DNA of 14,738 bases from DATLZB01 sp035574175 (GTDB lineage: Bacteria; Pseudomonadota; Alphaproteobacteria; Rhizobiales; Hyphomicrobiaceae). Below the pieces are notes generated by a model. That model was given only the letters and a program-made list of their open reading frames with translations. It had not been told where the DNA came from and did no database searches. The DNA lies in contig DATLZB010000134.1 in assembly GCA_035574175.1 (NCBI GenBank), forward strand, positions 1 to 14,738, read 5' to 3'. Every line of letters begins with the position of its first letter. The first letter of the stretch is position 1. This document shows, piece after piece, positions 6,858 to 13,708 of the stretch. The position numbers and the translations under genes were made by a program.

Positions 6858-8260
6858 CGGCGGCAGGCCTGCCTGCGCGGAGCGTGAGCGCGGCGCCCGA
6901 GCGCGAGTTCAGCTCGTTCCGCGACCCGGCGGGCGAGCTTTTCTGGCAGGCCGGCGCCATCTACCGCGGCGTCAACCCGTGTTACGAACGCCAGTTCCAC
7001 AGTGCTCTTAACTCGGGGCTTCTTGAAGGCTGCGTTGCCGACGGGCTGCTCCTGCCCTTCGAGATCGTGGACGCGGCCACTGCGCGCTACGTCGCGCTGC
7101 TTAAGCCCCGCCAGCTCTCCTTCATCAGCTATCCCTACGAGTGGAGCTTCGACCAGCTCAAAGACGCCGCTGTCCTCACCCTCAAACTGCACCTGCGGGC
7201 CCTCCCGCACGGCATGCTGCTCAAGGACGCGAGCGCCTTCAATGTGCAGCTGGTCGACGGCCGGCCCTGTCTGATCGACCATCTGTCTTTCGATCTGGTG
7301 TCGGAGCATTCCGCCTGGCCCGCCTACGGCCAGTTCTGCCGCCACTTCCTGGCGCCCCTGGCCCTCATGGCCTACGTCGATCTCGGACTTGGCCGGCTGC
7401 TCCAGACCCACATCGACGGCGTGCCGCTCGACCTTGCCGTCCGCCTGCTTCCGCGTCGGGCATGGCTGCGTCCGGGACTGTTCCTGCATCTTTGTTTGCA
7501 CGCCCGGATGGTTGAGAAGCACGCTGGGAGCGCCAAGAAGGTCGCCGCACGGCCCCTGTCGGCCGAGGCTATGACCGCCATCGCCCGCTCGCTGCTTGCC
7601 CTCGTGGAGAAGCTCTCGCCCCGACGGCAGGCGACCGAGTGGGGCAGCTACTACGCGGACACCAACTACAGCGCGGCCGCGTTCTCGGCGAAAGAGCGGA
7701 TCGTGCGCGAACTTGTGCAGGCCTCGGCCGCCCGCACCGTTTGGGACATTGGTGCCAACGACGGCCACTTTTCACGCCTCATCCGTGACCTTGCCGATGA
7801 GATCGTCTCCATCGACGTCGACCCCAGAGCCGTGAACAGCAACTATCTGCGGTGCCGGCGCAACGACATACGAAACATTGTGCCGCTCCTCGCCGACATC
7901 AACAGTCCCACTCCTGCGCTCGGCTTTGCCAACAGGGAACGGCGCGCCTTGTGCGACCGCGGCCGGCCCGATCTCATCCTGGCCCTGGCGCTCGTCCATC
8001 ACCTGGCCATCTCGAATAACCTGCCGTTTCGCTACATTGCGGAGTTCCTGGCCGGGCAATGCCGCAGCCTCGTCATCGAGTTCGTGCCCAAATCGGACTC
8101 GCAAGTGCAGAGACTGCTGCTCAACCGCAGGGACATCTTCGATGATTACACCGAGGAGCATTTCCGCGAGGCGTTTTCCGCTGCATTTTCCATCCTCGAG
8201 CGGCGCGCCATCGCAGGCTCCGAGCGCAGTCTCTATCTCATGCGGTCGAAAAGCATCTGA
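6854..8260 (+). CDS. kinase-like N-terminal region fused to a class I SAM-dependent methyltransferase
   Basis: A 468-residue protein with two parts and no signal peptide, so cytoplasmic. The C-terminal part (about 280-468) is a Rossmann methyltransferase: motif I DIGANDGHFS at 298-307, the acidic residue of motif II in SIDVD (319-323) and ALALVHHL around 377-384. The N-terminal part (about 85-225) contains HGMLLKDASAFN at 119-130 and CLIDHLSF at 139-146, with His119, Asp125, Asn130 and Asp142 spaced as in the catalytic and metal loops of aminoglycoside-phosphotransferase-type kinases. Homologues are, as I recall, sometimes labelled nodulation protein NoeA-like, but I would not transfer that name. 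ATG 6854 overlaps the stop of the small membrane protein; the frame is open further upstream to 6554, but that would run through the neighbour. A role in modifying a surface or secreted glycan is inferred from the neighbours. Confidence 0.87.
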   Translation: MTAAGLPARSVSAAPEREFSSFRDPAGELFWQAGAIYRGVNPCYERQFHSALNSGLLEGCVADGLLLPFEIVDAATARYVALLKPRQLSFISYPYEWSFDQLKDAAVLTLKLHLRALPHGMLLKDASAFNVQLVDGRPCLIDHLSFDLVSEHSAWPAYGQFCRHFLAPLALMAYVDLGLGRLLQTHIDGVPLDLAVRLLPRRAWLRPGLFLHLCLHARMVEKHAGSAKKVAARPLSAEAMTAIARSLLALVEKLSPRRQATEWGSYYADTNYSAAAFSAKERIVRELVQASAARTVWDIGANDGHFSRLIRDLADEIVSIDVDPRAVNSNYLRCRRNDIRNIVPLLADINSPTPALGFANRERRALCDRGRPDLILALALVHHLAISNNLPFRYIAEFLAGQCRSLVIEFVPKSDSQVQRLLLNRRDIFDDYTEEHFREAFSAAFSILERRAIAGSERSLYLMRSKSI

Positions 8261-8278
8261 ACAGAGGGAAAGGACCCG

Positions 8279-9904
8279 GTGATCAAAGGCGATCGATGGC
8301 GGCTGCTCTCCACGGTTCTCGATCAGGCTGCACTGTTGCCCCTGCTTGCTGTCCTCTATCCGACCATCTTCGCCCTTTCCAACAACTGGTACTCGATCGG
8401 AGGGAGCAAGATCCTGTGGCTGCTCGGCGCCAGCGTCGTTGCGGGGCTGCTCATCCTCCTCTTGGTCGAGGTCGTCGTGGCTCTGCTTCGGCTGGTGCTC
8501 ACCGCGGCCGGAGCGGCTGGCGCCCATACGTGGGCGGCAAGAACCCGGGCCGTGCTTCTCTCTTTGGCGAGCATCGCGGCCCTGTTCATCCTGCTCGACG
8601 GCACGCTCACCAAGGCGTTGCGCAGCGAGCTCGCCGTGGCAGCGGCTCTGGTGCTCTGCATCGTATCGGTGATCTGGCTGCTGCTGCGCGGCGGTCAGAA
8701 GTATGTGAACGGGCTGCTCGCGACCCTGATCCTCGTGTCAGGGTTCAGCTGGCTGTGGAGCTGGGGTGAGGTGAAGCTGTTGGCGCCCGCCTCGGCCAGG
8801 TTCCTGGCCGAACGCGCTCCGTTCGAGTTAGCCCGCTTCGTCTCCAAGCCCAACATCTATCTGTTCATCTACGATGCCTATGGCAGCCGCGACGTGTACG
8901 GGAAGCTGTTCAAGTTCGACAATTCGGCCCACTACCGCGCCCTCGAGGAACGCCGCTTCAAGATCGCCCACACGTTCGCCAACTACTATGCGACCTGGCC
9001 GACGACGCTCGGCGTCTTCATCGGCGCACATCATTACTATCGCATGAGCGAAGGCGTGGATGACACCAAGCTCGGGCGCTCGATCATGGCGGGGCTCGCC
9101 CGCAACCCGGTGCTCGATACCCTGCGCGATAACGGCTACCGCGTGCAGTACATTCACGGCATCGACTATTTCGTGAGCGAGCAAGGCGCTCTCGATTACC
9201 TGTTTCCTCAGGAGCCCCTGTACGCGGCGCTGCGCATTTACGGCAGCCCGCTCTTCAATTCGATCGCCGGTGACCGGCAGGTCTTCGCCGGGCGTCGAAG
9301 CGTGGAGGAGCAGACGGCGGCCCTCTTCTCCCGCCTGCCGGACAGGCCCAATGGCAAATCCCCGCCCTGGTTCACCTTTGCGCACGTAGCGCTGCCGAGC
9401 CATGGGCCAACCAGCAAGACCTGGCTCGACCTTGCCTACTTCGAGCGGGAGTTCGTCGAGCTCACCATCAAGGCCAACGCGCACAGCCTCGAGGTCATCG
9501 ACCGCATCCGGGCCAAGGACCCCGACGCGATCATCGTGATCATCGGCGACCACGGCGCCTGGCGCTATCGCAAGGTGTGGACGCTCGATCGCGACCCGAA
9601 CCGCGCCTTCGAGCGTGCCGGCCTGAGCCAGGAGATCATCGCCCTCGACCTGTTCGGGACGATGATCGCCGTGTACTCCAACGGCCGTTGCGACGACTAC
9701 ATCTATCCCTCGCTAACCCCTGTGAACCTCATGCGCGCGATCTTTGCCTGTCTGGCGGGCGACCGTCGCCTGCTTGAGTCGCGGCCCGAGGACATCTCGA
9801 TCTTTCCCTTGGGCAGGGAGCTGCTCCTTGTCGCGCGCGACGGGCAGGCGCTCCCCCGCTGGGAGAAGATGGAGCGCCGGGTCACCACTGCGCCCGATCT
9901 TTAG
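8279..9904 (+). CDS. membrane-anchored sulfatase/alkaline-phosphatase-fold enzyme
   Basis: A 541-residue inner-membrane protein. Hydrophobic helices are visible at about 17-35, 44-76, 90-108, 117-137 and 143-162, followed by a large domain, probably periplasmic. This domain has the metal-site signs of the sulfatase/alkaline phosphatase superfamily: IYDAYGS with Asp199 after a beta strand, a Thr pair at 242-243 in ATWPTTLG as candidate nucleophile, and GDHG at 423-426 with Asp424 and His425. The architecture resembles lipoteichoic-acid-synthase-like and phosphoethanolamine-transferase-like enzymes, which move phospho-groups onto surface polymers; a hydrolase is also possible. Translation starts at GTG 8279 after an AGGGAAAGGA tract, 18 nt downstream of the methyltransferase. 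Its stop is one base from the stop of the convergent amidohydrolase gene. Confidence 0.85.
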   Translation: MIKGDRWRLLSTVLDQAALLPLLAVLYPTIFALSNNWYSIGGSKILWLLGASVVAGLLILLLVEVVVALLRLVLTAAGAAGAHTWAARTRAVLLSLASIAALFILLDGTLTKALRSELAVAAALVLCIVSVIWLLLRGGQKYVNGLLATLILVSGFSWLWSWGEVKLLAPASARFLAERAPFELARFVSKPNIYLFIYDAYGSRDVYGKLFKFDNSAHYRALEERRFKIAHTFANYYATWPTTLGVFIGAHHYYRMSEGVDDTKLGRSIMAGLARNPVLDTLRDNGYRVQYIHGIDYFVSEQGALDYLFPQEPLYAALRIYGSPLFNSIAGDRQVFAGRRSVEEQTAALFSRLPDRPNGKSPPWFTFAHVALPSHGPTSKTWLDLAYFEREFVELTIKANAHSLEVIDRIRAKDPDAIIVIIGDHGAWRYRKVWTLDRDPNRAFERAGLSQEIIALDLFGTMIAVYSNGRCDDYIYPSLTPVNLMRAIFACLAGDRRLLESRPEDISIFPLGRELLLVARDGQALPRWEKMERRVTTAPDL

Positions 9905-9905
9905 T

Positions 9906-10754
9906 CTAGAAGCCGTAGAGCCGGGCAGGGTTGTCGACCAGGATCTTGCGGCGCACCGCCTCCTCGGGCGCCCAATCGAGGAGCAGGTCGAGCAGTCCGG
10001 CGTCGTTCGGATAGTTTTCCTCCGTCATCGACACGTGCGGCCAGTTGGATGCCCACAGCATGCGATCGGGGGCGGCCTTTACGAGCGCCTTGGCCAGCGC
10101 CCCGACGTCGGCATAATCCGGCGGGCCGGCCTTCGAAGTCTCGTAGGGTGCGGCGAGCTTCACATAGCAGTTGCCGCGCTCGACGAGCCGCAGCAGCGTC
10201 TTGAACGCTTCGTGGTCGGGAGCGACCGGTTCCAGGAACTTGCCGGTGTGATCGATGACGTAATCGCCGGCAATGCGCTTAAGCTGGGCGGCCCGTTCAG
10301 GCAGCTCGCGCCCGTCGAACTGCACGATGCAGTGCCAGCCGAGCGGCCGGATGCGCGCCAGCGTCTCCTCCATCACGTCCCATTGCGAGTGGCCGCCCGG
10401 CAGGCACTGGAAGCGGACGCCCCGGGCCCCACCCGCGTGCAGGCGTTGAAGCTCTGCCTCGGCAACATCGGGTCGCACCACCACGATGGCGCGAGCCACC
10501 TCCGTGCCGAGCTCCTTCGCCGCTTCCATCGTGCAGCGGTTGTCGTCGCCGTAGGCGTTGGGCTGAACGATCACCACGCGCTCAAGCCCGAGCCAGCGCT
10601 GAAGCTGCCGGTAGTCGTCGACCGAAGCATCGGGCGACGGCGGCGGCCCTTTCGGATGGCGGGGGTACTTGGCCGAGTAGAAGTGCATGTGAGTGTCGCA
10701 CGTTCCCGCGGGGGCGCAAAGCCGCGGCGTGCGTCCGCTGAGCGGTCTTCTCAT
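9906..10754 (-). CDS. D-galactarolactone isomerase-like amidohydrolase (LigI/GLI family)
   Basis: A 282-residue TIM-barrel protein of the amidohydrolase superfamily, in the LigI (2-pyrone-4,6-dicarboxylate hydrolase) group. It has HMH at 22-24 (DTHMHFY), DHTGK with His169 and WASNWPH at 234-240. Family enzymes that hydrolyse lactones carry Asp in the last motif; here it is Asn237, which as I recall is also the state in A. tumefaciens galactarolactone isomerase (GLI), converting D-galactaro-1,5-lactone to the 1,4-lactone. With the adjacent Udh- and Gci-like genes this is the best assignment; a simple lactonase is the alternative. The frame is open far upstream, but ATG 10754 overlaps the cycloisomerase stop by 4 nt and has GGAG at 10764-10767, so the shorter form is chosen. 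It is the last gene of the minus-strand unit. Confidence 0.85.
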   Translation of the reverse strand: MRRPLSGRTPRLCAPAGTCDTHMHFYSAKYPRHPKGPPPSPDASVDDYRQLQRWLGLERVVIVQPNAYGDDNRCTMEAAKELGTEVARAIVVVRPDVAEAELQRLHAGGARGVRFQCLPGGHSQWDVMEETLARIRPLGWHCIVQFDGRELPERAAQLKRIAGDYVIDHTGKFLEPVAPDHEAFKTLLRLVERGNCYVKLAAPYETSKAGPPDYADVGALAKALVKAAPDRMLWASNWPHVSMTEENYPNDAGLLDLLLDWAPEEAVRRKILVDNPARLYGF

Positions 10755-11887
10755 GGTGCTTGGCTCCGAAATCGTTCCAAGGTGGCGTGATCGATGGCGA
10801 TGCCGAGGCCCGGCCCTTCGGGGATCCGCACGACGCCTGCCGCGTGCTCGATCGGCGCGGTGAGTATGGCCTGCCGGAAAGGCTGCTCGGTGCGATCGAA
10901 CTCGAGCAGCACCTCGCGCGGCTCGTGCCGCGGAGGGCTGTCGGGCAGCACGGCAAGGAGCTGCAGCGCGGCCGCTATGGCGACCCCCGTGCCCCACACG
11001 TGCGGCACACAGCGGACCCCGAATGCGGCCGCCATGTCGGCGATCTTTTTGGCTTCCGAGAGCCCACCCGCCCCACACACGTCGGGCTGGATGATGTCGA
11101 CGGCGCGTCTTGCCAGCACCTCGCCGAAGTTGAAGCGCGTGTACCAGGTTTCGCCACCGGCGACCGGGATGGGCTGGCCGCGGCGCACCTCGCGGTAGCT
11201 GTCGAGATCCTCTGGAACCACCGGCTCCTCGAACCAGCCGATGTCGCAGTCGGCGACCAGCCGGCCGAGGCGGATGGCCTCGATGGCATCGTAGCCGTGG
11301 TTGGCATCGATCATGAGGCCGATCCCTCCGCCCACCGCCTCGCGGCAGGCCCGGATGACCGCCGCATCCTCCTCGACGTTGAAGCCGATCTTGAGCTTGA
11401 CGGATGAGAAGCCTTCGCGGACGTAGCCCAGCACCTCCTCGACGATGTAGTCGATCCGCCGCCCGGCCTCACGGCGAAACGTGCCCGTCGCGTAAGCCCG
11501 CACCTCGCGGCGCAATGGCCCGCCCATCAGCACGTGCACGGGTACCGCGAAGTGCTTGCCGCGGATGTCCCATAGCGCCACGTCGATGCCGCTCAGCGCC
11601 GTGACCGCAAGTCCCTTCTGCCCCTGATCTCGCAACTGATTGTAGAGCTCCATCCAGATCTGCTCGACGGCGAGCGCGTCCCTGCCGAGGAGCAGCGGGC
11701 GGCAGGCAGCCACCATCGCCGCATTGGGCCATGCGGGGCCGAGGCACTCGCCCCACCCAGTGGTGCCGTCCTCGCATGCGATCTCGACGAGGCAGGCCGT
11801 CCGCTTCCTGAACGTCGAGAACGAGGACGAGAAGGGGCGGGCGAGCTCCGCCTCGAGCACGTGCGCCTTGACGTCGGCTATGCGCAT
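10751..11887 (-). CDS. gci: galactarolactone cycloisomerase-like enolase-superfamily enzyme
   Basis: A 378-residue enzyme of the mandelate racemase/muconate lactonizing group. Known A. tumefaciens Gci opens D-galactaro- or D-glucaro-1,4-lactone to a 3-deoxy-2-keto-hexarate. Visible catalytic features are the KLK base motif at 164-166, metal ligands Asp194 (MIDANHGY), Glu220 (WFEEP) and Glu246 (GGETW), and Asp269 with His296 (VPHVWGTG) as the second base pair. The sequence, including WGECLGPAWPNAA at 45-57 and LRDQGQKGL near 85-93, closely follows what I remember of Gci, and the length is the same. GGAG at 11894-11897 lies 6 nt before the ATG; the frame is open further upstream, but the N-terminal strand RIADVKAHVLE starts here. 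It lies 46 nt after the Udh-like gene. A galactarate or glucarate dehydratase is the main alternative. Confidence 0.88.
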   Translation of the reverse strand: MRIADVKAHVLEAELARPFSSSFSTFRKRTACLVEIACEDGTTGWGECLGPAWPNAAMVAACRPLLLGRDALAVEQIWMELYNQLRDQGQKGLAVTALSGIDVALWDIRGKHFAVPVHVLMGGPLRREVRAYATGTFRREAGRRIDYIVEEVLGYVREGFSSVKLKIGFNVEEDAAVIRACREAVGGGIGLMIDANHGYDAIEAIRLGRLVADCDIGWFEEPVVPEDLDSYREVRRGQPIPVAGGETWYTRFNFGEVLARRAVDIIQPDVCGAGGLSEAKKIADMAAAFGVRCVPHVWGTGVAIAAALQLLAVLPDSPPRHEPREVLLEFDRTEQPFRQAILTAPIEHAAGVVRIPEGPGLGIAIDHATLERFRSQAP

Positions 11888-11933
11888 GGATCGCTCCGCT
11901 GCTGAGGGCCCCGCATAGTTTGGCAGCCTCCGT

Positions 11934-12767
11934 TCAGCGCGCCTTCGATCCGACGCCGACGCCCCAGATGCGCTCCATCCCGCCCTCGTATCCGTCGCTG
12001 CAGAACGTCCCGCCCTGGAAGAAATCGCCCACCGGGTCTGCCGGCAACTTGGCCTGCGCTTCGAGCGCGAAGTCGCGGTGGTCCTCAGCCCGTCCGACCG
12101 GCCGATACCCGTAGGCGTAGGCGCGGCTGTTGTCCCACCAGGCACGCTCGTTGAGCGAGGCACCGTAGAATACCTCATAGCGCAGCTCGGGATGCTCGAG
12201 CCCGATGCGGATGAGCTGGACGAGATCCTCGGGCTTGAGCCAGATCGAAAGCCGCCTGAGGTCGATGGGCCGCTCGCCCACATTGCCGATGCGGATGCAC
12301 AGCACGCGCAGCCCGTACTTGTCGGCGTAGAGCGCGCCGAGCGCCTCGCCGAACGCCTTGCTGACGCCGTAGAAGGAATCGGGCCGCACGGTGACGTCGA
12401 TGCCAATGCGCCGGTGACGGGGATAGAAGCCGACGGCGTGGTTGGAGGAGGCGAATACCACGCGCTTGACGCCGGCCCGCCGCGCCGCCTCGAACACATG
12501 GTAGCAGCCGACGATGTTGGCCTGGTGGATGGCCTCCCACGAGCCTTCGATGGAATGGGCGCCGAGATGGATGATGCCCTCCATCCCGGCCACCGCCCTC
12601 TCGACTTCCTCCATCTTGGAGAGGTCGGCGGCAATGAAGGTTTCGCCGGCCTCGAGGTCGGTCGGTATCCTCAAATCGCTGAGCCGCAGGTCGGGATAGA
12701 TCGGCTTGAGCAGCTTGCGCAGCCGCCTCCCGACGTCGCCGGCCGCGCCCGTGAGCAAAACACGCAT
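11934..12767 (-). CDS. udh: uronate dehydrogenase-like NAD-dependent SDR enzyme
   Basis: A 277-residue extended short-chain dehydrogenase. Uronate dehydrogenase oxidises D-galacturonate or D-glucuronate at C1 with NAD+ to the aldaro-1,5-lactone. The sequence shows the nucleotide loop GAAGDVG at 7-13, FASSNH at 105-110 including the catalytic Ser region, and YxxxK at Tyr133-Lys137. The segments ASSNHAVGFYP, RPDSFYGVSK and GASLNERAWWDN match my memory of A. tumefaciens Udh at the same positions. The C-terminus is about ten residues longer than I recall for that enzyme. An upstream ATG at 12788 exists, but ATG 12767 is chosen because GAGGAG (12777-12782) lies 9 nt before it and the Rossmann strand starts at once. 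It is 48 nt downstream of the regulator. An NAD-dependent sugar epimerase is the alternative, made less likely by the Gci and GLI neighbours. Confidence 0.88.
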   Translation of the reverse strand: MRVLLTGAAGDVGRRLRKLLKPIYPDLRLSDLRIPTDLEAGETFIAADLSKMEEVERAVAGMEGIIHLGAHSIEGSWEAIHQANIVGCYHVFEAARRAGVKRVVFASSNHAVGFYPRHRRIGIDVTVRPDSFYGVSKAFGEALGALYADKYGLRVLCIRIGNVGERPIDLRRLSIWLKPEDLVQLIRIGLEHPELRYEVFYGASLNERAWWDNSRAYAYGYRPVGRAEDHRDFALEAQAKLPADPVGDFFQGGTFCSDGYEGGMERIWGVGVGSKAR

Positions 12768-12815
12768 TCCTGCTTGCTCCTCTTCCACATCCTCCGCACC
12801 GGAACGCCGACGCCC

Positions 12816-13592
12816 TCAATGCTCCTTTGCACGCTCCGAGAAGCGGCGATACCTGCCGAGCCCGTTGGAGAGGTGCGTGCGCATGGCGCGACGCGCCGCG
12901 CTCGGATCGCGGCGGGCAATGGCGCTGGCGATCTTGCGGTGCTCGCGCTGGATCAGCTCGAGATAGCGCCGCTGCTCCTGCGGGGTGGTGCTCGACAAGC
13001 GGATGCTTTGCCGGGGAATGACGAGGCGTCCCAGAAACTCGAGGAAATCTGCGAAATGCGGATTGCCGGTGGCCTGCGCGATCGCAAGGTGGAAGTTGAA
13101 GTCCTCGTTGACCGCACCCTCGCCCCGGGCAATGGCGGCGTCGATCTCATCGAGCGCCCGCCCGACGGCGGCGAGCTGGCGCTGGCTTCCGCGTTCGGCG
13201 GCCAGTGTCGCCGATTCCACCTCCACTGCCAGCCGCAGCTCCATCACGTCGAGCACGTGCTGGATGGAATTGAGTTCGTTGCCGTCGATGCGGAAGGGCA
13301 CCCGCCGGGCGTCGGGGGCCACGAAGGCGCCGAGACCCTGGCGCGTCACCACCAGCCCTTCCGATCTAAGCGCGGCAATCGCCTCGCGCACCACCGTGCG
13401 GCTGACACCCAGAAGGCGCATCAGCGCCTGTTCGGTGGGCAGGCGCGAGCCCGGCGGAAATCGGCCGCTTCTGATCTCGGCGGTGAGCTGATCGACGGCC
13501 TCATCCGTAAGGTTGCGCGACGGCGACAGCCGCCTGAGCAGAGGGAGCTTGTCAGGGGCGGAGCCCGATGGTAGCTTAACTTGTCTGGTCAT
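12816..13592 (-). CDS. FadR-subfamily GntR transcriptional regulator
   Basis: A 258-residue DNA-binding regulator. The winged helix-turn-helix spans about 28-92, with the GntR signature SRLPTEQALMRLLGVSRTVV (49-68) and the wing TRQGLGAFV. The C-terminal FCD ligand domain shows Asp164, His168, His218 and His240, the typical metal-binding set through which such regulators sense carboxylic acids. ATG 13592 is chosen over an upstream ATG at 13733 because it gives the usual family length; the ribosome site is weak (AGG 7 nt before). It heads the minus-strand uronate genes and is divergent from the TRAP binding-protein gene across 116 nt, so it probably controls both directions in response to a uronate, aldarate or keto-deoxy acid. 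Repression relieved by ligand is the common mode but is inferred here. Confidence 0.9.
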   Translation of the reverse strand: MTRQVKLPSGSAPDKLPLLRRLSPSRNLTDEAVDQLTAEIRSGRFPPGSRLPTEQALMRLLGVSRTVVREAIAALRSEGLVVTRQGLGAFVAPDARRVPFRIDGNELNSIQHVLDVMELRLAVEVESATLAAERGSQRQLAAVGRALDEIDAAIARGEGAVNEDFNFHLAIAQATGNPHFADFLEFLGRLVIPRQSIRLSSTTPQEQRRYLELIQREHRKIASAIARRDPSAARRAMRTHLSNGLGRYRRFSERAKEH

Positions 13593-13601
13593 CGTACAAC
13601 C
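13581..13601. promoter_or_regulatory. candidate operator at the regulator start
   Basis: TTGT (13581-13584) and ACAA (13596-13599) form inverted half-sites with 11 nt between them, and a nested GGT (13587-13589) / ACC (13599-13601) pair lies in the same stretch. It covers the regulator's own start codon, an acceptable place for autoregulation by a FadR-type protein. The symmetry is short and imperfect, so this is a suggestion only. Confidence 0.2.
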
Positions 13602-13708
13602 TGTTAGCACAAGGCTCCAAGGTACATCAACCGTCATGGCGGGCGCCGGAGCAAGGGCGCCGAGCCCAAGACGAACGCAGTTCAGTGGTCTGTTGGGAGG
13701 AATGGAAG
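13593..13708. promoter_or_regulatory. divergent promoter region between regulator and TRAP gene
   Basis: This 116-nt gap must hold promoters for both the minus-strand regulator-uronate unit and the plus-strand TRAP unit, unless the latter is read from further away. It contains no ORF of its own. I cannot point to convincing -35/-10 boxes. The GGGAGG at 13695-13700 is the ribosome binding site of the TRAP gene. Confidence 0.5.

Noticed and set aside
10755..11078. A 108-codon N-terminal extension of the GLI-like amidohydrolase
   Set aside because: The extra residues are Arg/Ala-rich shadow of the cycloisomerase gene; the amidohydrolase fold starts after Met at 10754.
12078..13574. Plus-strand open frame of 498 codons across the Udh and regulator genes
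   Set aside because: It is the shadow of two strongly supported minus-strand genes and contains no family motif.
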